Positions 1 to 8,175 of a DNA stretch of 40,835 nt are shown here, one piece after another; position 1 is the stretch's first letter, and every line of letters starts with the position of its first letter. The translations under genes were made by a program, and so were the position numbers. The notes beneath the pieces are model-generated. The model saw nothing but the letters and a program-made list of their open reading frames with translations. It had not been told where the DNA came from and made no database searches. Source of the stretch: Paracoccus sp. Z118 (GTDB lineage Bacteria > Pseudomonadota > Alphaproteobacteria > Rhodobacterales > Rhodobacteraceae); contig NZ_JAHQZU010000021.1 in NCBI RefSeq assembly GCF_019061185.1, forward strand, positions 1-40,835, in the 5' to 3' direction.

Positions 1-2
1 CG

Positions 3-1355
3 GAGGCGCGGCTGGTCGATGCCGACACCGCCCGGCAGGAGGCCGAGGCGGCGCGGGCTGACCTGACCGCGCAGTTGGACGCGGCGCAGCAGGAACTGGC
101 GGCGCTGCGGGAGGCTGCGGAGGACGCGGGCGAGGGGCAGGCGGCGTTGGCGGAAGCCGAGGCGCGGCTTGGGGAATTGCGGCAGCAGACGGCGGAGGCC
201 GAGGCGGGGCTCGCCGATCTCGGGCAGCAGCGCGCGGCCTTGGAGCGGCGGAATGCCGACGCGCAGGACGCCCTCGACGCGGCGCAGGGGCGGGCCGATG
301 AACTCGCCGGGCAGGTCGCCGAGGCAGAGGACGAGATCGCCTCGCTGATCGCCCGCCGCACCGAAGCGGAAGCCGCGCTGACGGAGGCCGCCGACCTGAC
401 CGCGCAACGGGATGCGGTGGAGAACGAGGTTGCGGCGCTGGAGGCCCGGCGGGCCGAGGCGGAAGCGGCGCTGGCGGAGGTTGCCGACGTGGCTGCGCAG
501 CGGGACGCGGTGGCGGCGGAGGTTGCGGCTCTGGAGGCCCGGCGGGCCGAGGCGGAAGCGGCGCTTTCCCAATCGGAGCAGGGCGCGGCGGAGTTGCGGC
601 AGGGGCTCGAGGAGGCGACGACCCGGCAGACGGCGGCGACGGCGGCCGCGCTGGAGGCCGAGCGGCGCAGGGACGAGGCCGAGCAGGCCGCGGCCGCCGC
701 GCAGGAACGTCGCGCCACGGCCGAGGCGGCGCTGGCCGAGACAACCGGGCAGCTCGACCGGATGACCGCCGCGCGGGACGCGGCGGAGCAGGAGGTCGCG
801 CGGCTGATCGCCGAACAGCAGGAGCAGGTGGGTCTGCTCTCGCCTTCGAGGGAACCGGCGGCGTCCGTAGAGGAGGCCGTGTCCGACGTGGCGACGGTGT
901 TGCCCGCAGGAGAGATCGCTGCGGCTGGTGAAACGGGGTCCTCCCCGGCCGATGAAGCGGCGGCCGCGCAGGCGGCGGGCGCTTCCGCAGGGGTATCGGC
1001 TGGGGCAACCGCGGCCGCCGGGGAGACGGCGCCTGCGGGCGGAATCGCATCCGCGCCTGCCGGGTCGTCCGCGCTTGGCGGTGAAGCAACGGCGCAGGCA
1101 CCTGCGCCCGCCGGTGAAACAGCGGCAGCGCAGGCGACACTCCCCGCCGAAACCACCGCCCCCCGCTGGACCTCCCGGCAGATCGAGGCGGCGCTCGCGG
1201 GGGCTCCGGCGCTTGGGTCGGGGGCGGAGCGGGAGGATCTCCGGCGGCGGCTGACCGGGGGGGAGTGTCCGCCCGAGGCGCTGAGGGGGGCCTACGGGCA
1301 GATCAACCGGCAGAACCTGCTCGCGCTGGTGGCCGGGCTGGGGCCCTGCAACTGA
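3..1355 (+). CDS. Coiled-coil, Ala/Glu/Arg-rich protein, C-terminal part (5' end outside window)
   Basis: The reading frame is open to the left edge of the window, so the true start lies outside it. The first in-frame alternative start (TTG at 75) is not convincing. About the first 270 residues are a continuous heptad-like coiled coil rich in Ala, Glu, Arg and Gln. They include a 31-residue block present twice in tandem (bases about 402-494 and 495-587, almost identical at DNA level). An Ala/Gly/Pro-rich linker follows (bases about 870-1160), then a compact tail of about 60 residues starting around WTSRQIEAAL and ending GLGPCN, which looks like a folded domain. I do not recognise the family; a cell-envelope or structural role is only a guess. 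The TAXI-protein gene starts 40 bases downstream in the same direction, so the two are probably co-transcribed. Confidence 0.75.
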   Translation, partial: EARLVDADTARQEAEAARADLTAQLDAAQQELAALREAAEDAGEGQAALAEAEARLGELRQQTAEAEAGLADLGQQRAALERRNADAQDALDAAQGRADELAGQVAEAEDEIASLIARRTEAEAALTEAADLTAQRDAVENEVAALEARRAEAEAALAEVADVAAQRDAVAAEVAALEARRAEAEAALSQSEQGAAELRQGLEEATTRQTAATAAALEAERRRDEAEQAAAAAQERRATAEAALAETTGQLDRMTAARDAAEQEVARLIAEQQEQVGLLSPSREPAASVEEAVSDVATVLPAGEIAAAGETGSSPADEAAAAQAAGASAGVSAGATAAAGETAPAGGIASAPAGSSALGGEATAQAPAPAGETAAAQATLPAETTAPRWTSRQIEAALAGAPALGSGAEREDLRRRLTGGECPPEALRGAYGQINRQNLLALVAGLGPCN

Positions 1356-1395
1356 CATCGCCGGCCCGCAGAGCCGGAAAGGGAGGAAAGACGAG

Positions 1396-2472
1396 ATGGG
1401 CAAGACCAGATGGCTCGGGCCGGGACCGGCGGCTGCATTGACGGCCGCGCTGGCGCTCGGCGCAGGCCCGGCCGCCGCGCAGGAATTCGGCAAGGCGGTG
1501 ATGACCGGCGGTGCGACCGGCACCTATGTCCAGATCGGCCGCGACCTGTCCGGGCTGATGGCGCAATGCGGCCAGACGCTGGACGTGGTGGAAACCGCCG
1601 GCTCGCTGGAAAACTTCATGGCCGTGCGGCGGCGCAGCAACACCCAGTTCGGCATCGTCCAGAACGACGTGCTGGAATATCTCAAGACCTACTCCGCCAA
1701 CGATCCCGACGTGGCCCGCGCCATCTACGGCGTCCGCATCGCCTTTCCGCTTTACGACGAGGAGGTGCATCTGCTCGCCACCTCTGACATCGACAGCGTG
1801 GCCGACCTTGCCGGCAAGCGCGTGGCGATCGGGGTCGAGAACAGCGGCACGTTCCTCACCGCCTCGCTGGTGCTGGACCTGACCGGCACCGAACCGGCCG
1901 AGCGGCGGCTGATCGCGCCCGCCGACGCGCTGCCCGCGCTGAAGGCCGGAGAGATCGACGCCTTCTTCTATGTCGCCGGCGCGCCCACGGCGCTGTTCGC
2001 GGAAGGCGACATCGACGGCGAGCGGTTCGGCCTGGTGCCGATCACCGACGACACGCTGGAAAGCGTCTATGCCGAGACGACGATCCCCGCGAACACCTAT
2101 CCCTTCCAGCCCGAGGCGGTGGAGGGGATCGCGGTCAAGGCGCTGCTGATGACCTTCGACTACGACCCGCGCGGCAACATGTATCAGCAGCAGAGCTGCA
2201 AGGCGGTGTCGGACCTGTCGCATCTGATGCTGACGCATCTGCCGCAGTTGCAGGAAAGCGGCCATCCCAAGTGGCGGAACGTCGATCTTCAGGACATCCC
2301 GCCGGGCTGGGATATCGGCAACTGCGTGAACGCGGGGCTTCAGCCGGGGTATGAGCTTCGATGCACCGCCCCGCTCGCCAGCGCCGCCCCGCCCGAGCCA
2401 ACGGCGGAGCCCGCCGAAAGCGACGCGAATCGCGCCTACCGCGAATATATCTGCGCGACAATCGGGTGCTGA
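1396..2472 (+). CDS. TAXI-family TRAP transporter solute-binding protein (orphan)
   Basis: Predicted periplasmic substrate-binding protein of 358 aa. The N-terminus is a typical signal peptide (GKTR, a hydrophobic Ala/Leu core, then AAAQ before EFGKAV). The mature start has the TAXI hallmark TGGATGTYVQIGRDLS, followed by the family pattern of an LENF segment, FGIVQNDVL and the region DLAGKRVAIGVENSGT. TAXI proteins usually feed a DctQM-type TRAP permease, but no permease gene is present here. The C-terminus carries a Pro/Glu-rich stretch and ends YICATIGC; several cysteines in the last third could form disulfides. The ATG follows GGGAGGAAA-type ribosome-binding sequence. It lies 40 bases after the coiled-coil gene and is followed by a strong terminator. 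The ligand cannot be predicted; family members are often linked to glutamate or other carboxylates. Confidence 0.85.
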   Translation: MGKTRWLGPGPAAALTAALALGAGPAAAQEFGKAVMTGGATGTYVQIGRDLSGLMAQCGQTLDVVETAGSLENFMAVRRRSNTQFGIVQNDVLEYLKTYSANDPDVARAIYGVRIAFPLYDEEVHLLATSDIDSVADLAGKRVAIGVENSGTFLTASLVLDLTGTEPAERRLIAPADALPALKAGEIDAFFYVAGAPTALFAEGDIDGERFGLVPITDDTLESVYAETTIPANTYPFQPEAVEGIAVKALLMTFDYDPRGNMYQQQSCKAVSDLSHLMLTHLPQLQESGHPKWRNVDLQDIPPGWDIGNCVNAGLQPGYELRCTAPLASAAPPEPTAEPAESDANRAYREYICATIGC

Positions 2473-2618
2473 TCGGCTGCTGATCGGGCGGTTTTGCGGG
2501 GTTCGGGGCAGGCGGCGGCGGGAAACCTGTATAATATGTCAAGTAGGCGACAGGCGGCCGGTGGCGTAGTGTCACATCAGTTATCGAGTGCCGGTTCGGG
2601 CGATTGTTTTCGAGTATG

Positions 2619-2656
2619 ATACCGGGGGGCCGACCCGCCCCCCGGTATGGTTTTTT
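2619..2656 (+). terminator. Rho-independent terminator
   Basis: Perfect 12-bp inverted repeat (ATACCGGGGGGC at 2619-2630, its complement at 2637-2648) with a 6-base loop, followed by GG and six Ts (2651-2656). It is oriented to stop transcription from the TAXI gene before it enters the opposing ATPase gene. Confidence 0.85.
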
Positions 2657-2666
2657 CCCTGATATT

Positions 2667-4904
2667 CTAACGCCCTGCGGCGCTTTCGCCTTGGCCGTCC
2701 GGGGTCATGCGGACCATGGCCGATGGCGGGCTTTCGGTGCCGTTCGCGCCGATGGCGATCACGCGCCACGCACCCACCGGCACGGGCGCGATCAGGCCGG
2801 GAATCTTTGTCATCTGCGCGGGCAGGGGCTGCTCGTCCGGGCCGAGCAGCTCGACCCGGAAACGCACGGGGGTGACGCCGCCCGGCACGCGCCAGATCAT
2901 CTCGCTGGCGCCCCCCTCCAGCCGGGCCTGAAAGGCCGGGACCGGCGCGGCCGGGGTTCCGGGCGGGGCCTCGGCCGCCGACAGGACGCGCAGCCGCCGC
3001 TGCGCCGCCGCGAGATCCGGGGCCGCCGCATACCACAGCCGGGCAAGGCCGGGGTCGGGCGGGCTGCCGGTCTCCTGAAGCTGCCCGAGGTAATAGGCCG
3101 CCCGCTCGCGCCCCCGCAGGGCCGCGCGAGCATAGGCGAGGGCGGCCCCGGCGGGGTCCTGCGCCTCGATCTCCAACGCGCGCTGCATCAGCTCGGCGAC
3201 GGCGGGTTCCGGGGTGACGGGGACGGGGGGGAGGGACGCCGCTGGTGGTTGCGGCGGAGCAGGGGGTGCGGGAGCGGTGGTTGCCGCTGACGATTGCGCG
3301 GCGGTGGTGGTTGCCGGTGACGATTGCTGCGCGGGGGCTGCTGCCGGTTGCGCCGTGGTGGGCTGCACGGGGGCGGCGGCTTCCCGCTCCGCCGTTGTGG
3401 GCTGCTCGGGCGAGGTGGATGCCGGTCGGGCCGTGGTGGGCTGCGCGGGCGAGGTGGTTGCCGGTCGGGCCGTGGTGGGCTGCGCGGGCGAGGTGGCTTC
3501 CCGCCCCGCCGAGGTGTGTTGCGCGGGGGCAGGCTGCGCCGGGGCGGTGGCCGCCGTTTGCGGCGGGGCAGAGGCCGTCGCTGCCGGTTGCTGCGCCGGG
3601 GCTGCCGCCGTCCGCTCTCCCGCCGTCCGCTTTCCCGCCGTCCGCTCCACCGCCGTCCGTTCTCCCGCCGCCTGCTCTCCCGCCGCCGTTCCGGCGGGGG
3701 CCGTGGTTGCGGCGAGGGGGGCGGGGGGCTGCTCCTGCTGCTGCTGGGACCAGAGGAAGCCCGCGCCGCCGGCCAGCGCCAGCACCGCCGCGGGCAGCCA
3801 GAGGCCGAGGCCCGACCCGCCCCTGCGCGGTGGGGCGTGGGGCGTCGGGCCGACCAGGAGGTAAGGGGATTGCTGCGCCTCGCCCGTGGCGCGAGAGGGC
3901 GGCTCTCGCCCGCCGGGGGCGGTCCCTGCGGGCGGCGCGGCGGACGCCGGGGCGAAGGGGGACGCCGGGGCGAAGGGGGACGCCGGGGCGAAGGGGGACG
4001 CCGGGGCGAAGGGGGACGCCGCAGCGGGGGCCGGGGCGACGGGTTGCGGGGCTCCCGCCGCCGCCTGCTCGGCAAGCTGGTTCAGCAGGCCGGAGGCGTC
4101 GGCCTCGTGCAGCACCGCGCTGACCCATGCGCCGTCGAGCCGCGACACCCCCTCGGCGGCGGCGGTCGCAAGGCAGTAATCGGCCATGACGTTGATGAGC
4201 CGGGGCAGGCCCAGCCCGAAGGAATGAAGGATCGGCATCGCGCCCATGTCGAAGATCGGCCCGTCCGCGCCGGACTTCGCCAGACGATGCTCGACATAGC
4301 CCACGGTTTCCCCGGCGCCGAGCGGGGGCAGGACGGCGGGGGCGACCTCGGTTGCCGCCAGGCCGGGCAGCTCCGCCGCGTCCAGCAGCGCGGGCAGTTC
4401 CGGCTGGCCCACCAGCAGCAGCGTCAGCCCGATTTTCGTGCCCTTCCGGTCATCCGCCGTCAGCGCGGCGAGCGCGGCGAGGCTGTCCGCCGCCAGCGCC
4501 TGCGCGTCGTCCACCACCAGCACGGTGAAGCCGCCATGCGCCCGCGTCATCTCGACAAAGCGGCGGATCTGCCGGGAAACCTGCGCCGGATCGCCGCCCT
4601 GACCGGGCAGTCCAAGGGCCTGGCGGACCTGCACGAGGATGCTCTCCGGCCGAGGGTGAAGGGCCGAGACGAGGCCGATGATCCACTCGCTGTCGTTCCG
4701 CTCCAGCACGAGGCGCAGCAGCGTGGTCTTGCCCGACCCCTCCTCACCCGTCAGCAGCAGGAGGGGGGCGCGGGCGGCGACCCCGTCCTCGATCCAGTCC
4801 AGCGCAGCCTGATGGCCCCGCGAATTGTAGAACAGGGCCGGGCTCGGCGTGTTGCCGAACGGCGCCTGACGCAGGCCGAAATGATCGAGATAGGTCACGG
4901 ACAT
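2667..4904 (-). CDS. ExeA/GspA-like AAA ATPase with membrane anchor and repeat-rich linker
   Basis: Start chosen at the ATG giving MSVTYLDHFGLRQAPF, the usual ExeA/GspA-type opening, with AGGG just upstream. An ATG 21 bases earlier is possible. The protein is 745 aa. Residues about 1-285 form an AAA+ ATPase with Walker A GEEGSGKT (53-60) and Walker B VLVVDDAQ (D132-D133). Pro/Ala-rich linkers with four SPFAPA repeats follow (about 297-320), then one membrane helix (about 365-385). Next comes a long Ala/Pro/Thr/Gln linker with 5-residue (RTAGE-like) and 13-residue (QPTTARPA-like) repeats, and finally a C-terminal part with a Sel1/TPR-like stretch (AALAYARAALRG, AAYYLGQLQE) and a beta-rich end. 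ExeA-type ATPases help assemble secretion or envelope structures across peptidoglycan. It is divergent from the secreted hydrolase gene. The specific role is unknown. Confidence 0.8.
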   Translation of the reverse strand: MSVTYLDHFGLRQAPFGNTPSPALFYNSRGHQAALDWIEDGVAARAPLLLLTGEEGSGKTTLLRLVLERNDSEWIIGLVSALHPRPESILVQVRQALGLPGQGGDPAQVSRQIRRFVEMTRAHGGFTVLVVDDAQALAADSLAALAALTADDRKGTKIGLTLLLVGQPELPALLDAAELPGLAATEVAPAVLPPLGAGETVGYVEHRLAKSGADGPIFDMGAMPILHSFGLGLPRLINVMADYCLATAAAEGVSRLDGAWVSAVLHEADASGLLNQLAEQAAAGAPQPVAPAPAAASPFAPASPFAPASPFAPASPFAPASAAPPAGTAPGGREPPSRATGEAQQSPYLLVGPTPHAPPRRGGSGLGLWLPAAVLALAGGAGFLWSQQQQEQPPAPLAATTAPAGTAAGEQAAGERTAVERTAGKRTAGERTAAAPAQQPAATASAPPQTAATAPAQPAPAQHTSAGREATSPAQPTTARPATTSPAQPTTARPASTSPEQPTTAEREAAAPVQPTTAQPAAAPAQQSSPATTTAAQSSAATTAPAPPAPPQPPAASLPPVPVTPEPAVAELMQRALEIEAQDPAGAALAYARAALRGRERAAYYLGQLQETGSPPDPGLARLWYAAAPDLAAAQRRLRVLSAAEAPPGTPAAPVPAFQARLEGGASEMIWRVPGGVTPVRFRVELLGPDEQPLPAQMTKIPGLIAPVPVGAWRVIAIGANGTESPPSAMVRMTPDGQGESAAGR
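3341..3505. repeat. In-frame 39-bp (13-residue) degenerate tandem repeat
   Basis: About four copies of a 39-bp unit inside the ATPase gene encode a 13-residue motif centred on QPTTAR. Two adjacent copies (about 3420-3497) are almost identical in DNA, which suggests recent slippage or unequal exchange. Confidence 0.7.
3943..4014. repeat. Four perfect 18-bp tandem repeats (SPFAPA x4)
   Basis: Four identical units of GACGCCGGGGCGAAGGGG run head to tail inside the minus-strand ATPase gene, followed by a partial fifth (4015-4020). Each encodes SPFAPA, so copy-number changes keep the frame. Confidence 0.9.
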
Positions 4905-5260
4905 GGCCCTGCGAATGTGGCCCATTCACCCGCAGCCGCGCAAGCGATGCGGCGTCATGGGGCGCGCCGAGGACGGCGCATTTGCGGCTGTGGCGCTTTT
5001 CCAGCCGCAGTTGCGGCATTGCAACGGGCGGGGAATGGATGGAACGTCGCAGCCCCTGTTTCCGCGCCTGCAATGCCGCAGAAATTGTCAGGTATTTCCG
5101 GCACAACCATACGGTGAACGCCAGTCCCGTTAAGCGGGAATTGCGAAACGGGCGCCGCGCCACGCGCATTGATCGGAATTGCTTTCGCGGATTACACTCG
5201 CCGCCGCCGCCTGCGTTCGCCTTATCCATTCAGCGCAGCCGGCCGGAACGGGGGGAGTTC
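4905..5260. promoter_or_regulatory. Divergent intergenic region (ATPase gene / hydrolase gene)
   Basis: About 356 bases with no convincing gene. The frame of the hydrolase stays open upstream, but it lacks homology-like features before the GTG at 5261. It is less GC-rich than its surroundings and must hold promoters for both flanking genes. One small inverted repeat, TCCCG-N5-CGGGA, lies at 5125-5139. No clear -35/-10 pair was recognised. Confidence 0.45.
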
Positions 5261-6142
5261 GTGGCGCGCATCCTTGGCTGGGTATTGACCGCATTGCTGG
5301 GGGCGCTGCCTCTTGGGACGGCTTTCGCGCAATCGCTTGGTGAGGGGCGAGCCGAGGCCCGAATCAAGGGCGATGAGATCGAGGTCTATACCTACCGCCC
5401 CGCGGGTTGCGCGCAACCGTCGATCCTGCTGGTGTTTCATGGCAACGGGCGGACGGCGGAATCATACCGCGATGCCGCCCGGCCGCTGGCCGACCGCGCC
5501 TGCCTCGTGATCTATGCGCCGCTGTTCGACAAGGAGCGGTTTCCCAACTGGCGCTATCACCGGGGCGGGCTGGTACGCGACGGCGAGCTTCAGCCCGAGG
5601 CGATCTGGACGGCGGATATGGTGGACGACCTGATCGACTGGGCGCAGGCCGAGGAGGGGCGCGCGGACGCCCCGGCCTATCTGTTCGGCCATTCCGCCGG
5701 CGGGCAGTTCCTGTCGCGCGTGGCCGCCTACGACCCGCCGGGCGAGGCGCGGCGCATCGTCATCGCCAACCCCTCCACCTATGTTTGGCCGGATACCGAC
5801 GAGAACGCCCCCTATGGCTTCGACCGCCTCGGCGGGGACGCGGCCGAGGAAGCGATGCTGCGCGACTACCTCGCCGCGCCGGTCACGGTGTTCCTGGGGG
5901 GCGAGGATACCGGCGACGAGGATCTGACCAACAACCGCCCCGCGCGGCGTCAGGGAGAGAACCGGCTCGACCGCGGGCACAACGTGTTCGAGGCGGCGCG
6001 GCAGGTGGCCGAGGCGCGGGGCTGGGTGTTCAACTGGCGGCTCGTGACCGCCGAGGGCATCGCCCATGCGGGGGGGCAGATGATGCGCTCGCCGGAAATG
6101 CTGGAGGCTATGGGGTTTGGGGCGGAAAGCTCGGGCGATTGA
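5261..6142 (+). CDS. Secreted alpha/beta hydrolase (polyester depolymerase/feruloyl-esterase-like)
   Basis: The GTG at 5261 is chosen because GGGGGGAG lies 4-5 bases upstream and it gives a signal peptide (MARILGWVLTALLGALPLG, cut after AFA). An in-frame ATG at 4982 would add an unlikely Arg-rich leader. The mature protein, 293 aa in total, has an alpha/beta-hydrolase fold: oxyanion segment LVFHGNGR, nucleophile elbow GHSAGG with Ser145, an acidic residue in the FLGGEDTGDED loop, and a late histidine in IAHAGGQM. These match serine esterases or depolymerases of the PHB-depolymerase/LpqC type acting outside the cytoplasm. The substrate is unknown. It stands 235 bases before the P-loop/type I secretion operon in the same direction and may belong to that system as a processing enzyme, which is inference. 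Confidence 0.75.
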   Translation: MARILGWVLTALLGALPLGTAFAQSLGEGRAEARIKGDEIEVYTYRPAGCAQPSILLVFHGNGRTAESYRDAARPLADRACLVIYAPLFDKERFPNWRYHRGGLVRDGELQPEAIWTADMVDDLIDWAQAEEGRADAPAYLFGHSAGGQFLSRVAAYDPPGEARRIVIANPSTYVWPDTDENAPYGFDRLGGDAAEEAMLRDYLAAPVTVFLGGEDTGDEDLTNNRPARRQGENRLDRGHNVFEAARQVAEARGWVFNWRLVTAEGIAHAGGQMMRSPEMLEAMGFGAESSGD

Positions 6143-6377
6143 TTTCCATTCGCCGGTGCGGGCAAATTGTGCTGGGACAATCGATTCAATCGGAAATGGA
6201 ATTACACCCGGTGTTTGCGCCCTGAACGCGAATTGTCGCTGCCGTGATTTTGTTTGCCCGCGGCGATTCTTTCCGGTTGCTTTTCGGCTCTCATGCAATT
6301 CTTAATCGCGTCATCACGACCGTGCCGGCGGTGCCTCGCGCATCGAAAAGGATAGCAGCCAGTTCCGGGGGAAGGCT
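6143..6377 (+). promoter_or_regulatory. Leader/promoter region of the secretion-synthetase operon
   Basis: An A/T-richer gap before the four-gene operon. It contains an 11-bp palindrome ACACC-C-GGTGT at 6204-6214, a possible operator. The ribosome-binding site GGGGAAGG lies just before the ATG at 6378. No clear -35/-10 pair was identified. Confidence 0.4.
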
Positions 6378-8165
6378 ATGGCTATTGCCGCATTGGACAG
6401 TTACCGCATAAGTCGGGCGAAACGCGCATTCAGCACCCGCCGCGCCTCGCCAACGGCGATGGCGACCCTGATTACCGGGGATCTGCGCCCGTCGGCGGGC
6501 GATCTCGTGCTGGCGCGGGTGACGGCGCTCGGCAAGCAGACCAAGCTGGAACTGACGGACGGGCGCCGAGCGCATATGTTCCCCGGCGACGAGATCGTGG
6601 TGAGCTATGGCAACCGCTACGCACCCGACCAGTTCGAGGCAGTCGTCAGCCACGATCTCGGTCCCTGCGATCTGGTGGCCGCCGGCGGCCTCGCGGGGAT
6701 GGAGCTGTCGCGCCACGTGCGGATGCTGCCGCCGACGCAGATCACCCCGCTGGGGCTGATCGGCGACGCGCAGGGCGAGCGGATCAACCTGTCGCGCTTC
6801 CGCATCGAGGCATCCGAGGAGGTGCCGGACCTGCCGGTGGTGCTGTCGCTCGGCACGTCGATGAACACGGGCAAGACGCTGACCTCGACCTCGCTGGTGC
6901 GGGGCTTCAGGCGGCTGGGGCTGAAGGTCGCGGCGCTGAAGATCACCGGCACCGGCGCGGGCGGCGACATGTGGATCGTGCGCGACGCGGGCGCCGACCA
7001 GTCGCTGGACTTCACGGATGCGGGCTTCGCCAGCACCTATCTGGTGCCCATCGACGAGGTCGAGAAGGGCGCGTGGCGGCTGATCAACCACGTCGCGGCG
7101 CAGGGCTGCGCGGTGGCGGTGATCGAGATCGCGGATGGCCTCCAGCAGAAGGAAACCGCCCAACTCATCCGCAACGAGGCGTTGCGGTCGATCACGCTGG
7201 GCTGCACCTTCGCCGCCTATGACGCGATGGGGGCGATCTGCGGCTATCGCGAACTGGTCGAGACCGGGCACAACGTGCTGGGTCTCAGCGGGCGGATCGG
7301 GATGTCGCCGCTTGGCGTGCGCGAGGCCGAGGCCGTCACCGGGATGCGCGTCTATTCCCCCTTTGAGCTTCAGGACGGCGCTTTGGTCCCAGAGGTGCAG
7401 CGCCGCGCCGCGCAGGCCTTCGCGGCCTCGCGTTTCCAGCGGCACTCGCTGGTGGCGCTGGCGAAGGCGGCCATGCCTGTTGAAGCGGGGCCGATCGCGC
7501 TCGGGCAGGGCGCGGATGGTCCCGCCGCTGCTGCTGCCGTCACCGCCGATGGCCGCGTGACGGCGCTGCCGCTGCACCGGAACCCGGCCGAGCAGGGCCG
7601 CGAGGTGCTGGGCCGGGTGGCGGAATACCTGATGGATCAGGAAATCGCCGCCTGCTGCGGGGTGGGGACCGCGTCCGCGGGCCGGACCAACCGCCGCAAC
7701 GGCTTTCGCCGCTTTGTCTGGGCCAGCAGCCTCGGGCCGGTGGATCTCAAGGTGCCGCGGCTGCGGCAGGGGGCCTATGCGCCCTCGTTCCTCGATGCGG
7801 CCATCAGGCCGGGCGAGGTCGAGGCCGTGCTGCGCGCCCCCCACGCCACGGCGCGAGATGCCGCGCTGCTGGGGCTGCTGCGATCCCTCGGCGGGCCGGC
7901 GCTCGGCCCGGCGGACGCGCTGATCGTCGCCTCGCGGGTCGGGCATCTGGTGGGAGACGCCGCAGCGTCGAACGGCCCGGACATTGCCGCGATGCCCGCG
8001 CCGAGAGGCTGGGCCGGGGAGGAAGGCACCGACGCCGCCGTCATGGGGATCGAGGAAGATGAGGACGATCCCGCCGATGCGCTGAGCGGCATGGCCGGCG
8101 AACTGCCCCAAGGCGCCGAGCGCATGACCGCCGAAGGCGGCGGCGCCTTCGCCGTGCCGCGTTAA
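6378..8165 (+). CDS. P-loop NTPase (MobB/BioD/DUF1611-like) fused to an IS256-transposase-like segment
   Basis: 595 aa; the start ATG follows GGGGAAGG. Residues about 20-145 form a beta-rich N-domain of unknown type. Residues about 150-345 form a P-loop domain with Walker A GTSMNTGKT (159-167) and an AALKITGTGAGGDMW segment. That layout is like the dethiobiotin synthetase/MobB/DUF1611 group, which move or add small groups using nucleotides. Residues about 416-475 look unrelated to that fold: CCGVG, RTNRRNGFR, LGPVDLKVPRLRQGAYAPSFL. They closely resemble the N-terminal part of IS256/mutator transposases (RNGYR, G..DLKIPKLRQGSYFPSFLE). The end is acidic and disordered-looking. The stop is 10 bases before the ABC transporter gene, so it opens the operon. 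The function is unknown; nucleotide-dependent modification or regulation for the exported product is a guess. Confidence 0.65.
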   Translation: MAIAALDSYRISRAKRAFSTRRASPTAMATLITGDLRPSAGDLVLARVTALGKQTKLELTDGRRAHMFPGDEIVVSYGNRYAPDQFEAVVSHDLGPCDLVAAGGLAGMELSRHVRMLPPTQITPLGLIGDAQGERINLSRFRIEASEEVPDLPVVLSLGTSMNTGKTLTSTSLVRGFRRLGLKVAALKITGTGAGGDMWIVRDAGADQSLDFTDAGFASTYLVPIDEVEKGAWRLINHVAAQGCAVAVIEIADGLQQKETAQLIRNEALRSITLGCTFAAYDAMGAICGYRELVETGHNVLGLSGRIGMSPLGVREAEAVTGMRVYSPFELQDGALVPEVQRRAAQAFAASRFQRHSLVALAKAAMPVEAGPIALGQGADGPAAAAAVTADGRVTALPLHRNPAEQGREVLGRVAEYLMDQEIAACCGVGTASAGRTNRRNGFRRFVWASSLGPVDLKVPRLRQGAYAPSFLDAAIRPGEVEAVLRAPHATARDAALLGLLRSLGGPALGPADALIVASRVGHLVGDAAASNGPDIAAMPAPRGWAGEEGTDAAVMGIEEDEDDPADALSGMAGELPQGAERMTAEGGGAFAVPR

Positions 8166-8175
8166 GACCGGGCCG

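Noticed and set aside
2530..2535. TATAAT hexamer after the TAXI gene as a promoter
   Set aside because: No -35 element at suitable spacing, and only a terminator followed by an opposing gene lies downstream.
3943..4014. Regular repeats considered as a CRISPR array
   Set aside because: Units are 18 bp, directly adjacent with no spacers, and encode SPFAPA in frame within the ATPase gene.
5170..6214. Similar CGGAA...ATTACAC strings upstream of the hydrolase and of the P-loop gene as a shared operator
   Set aside because: The spacing differs (12 versus 5 bases) and the similarity is short; it could easily be chance.
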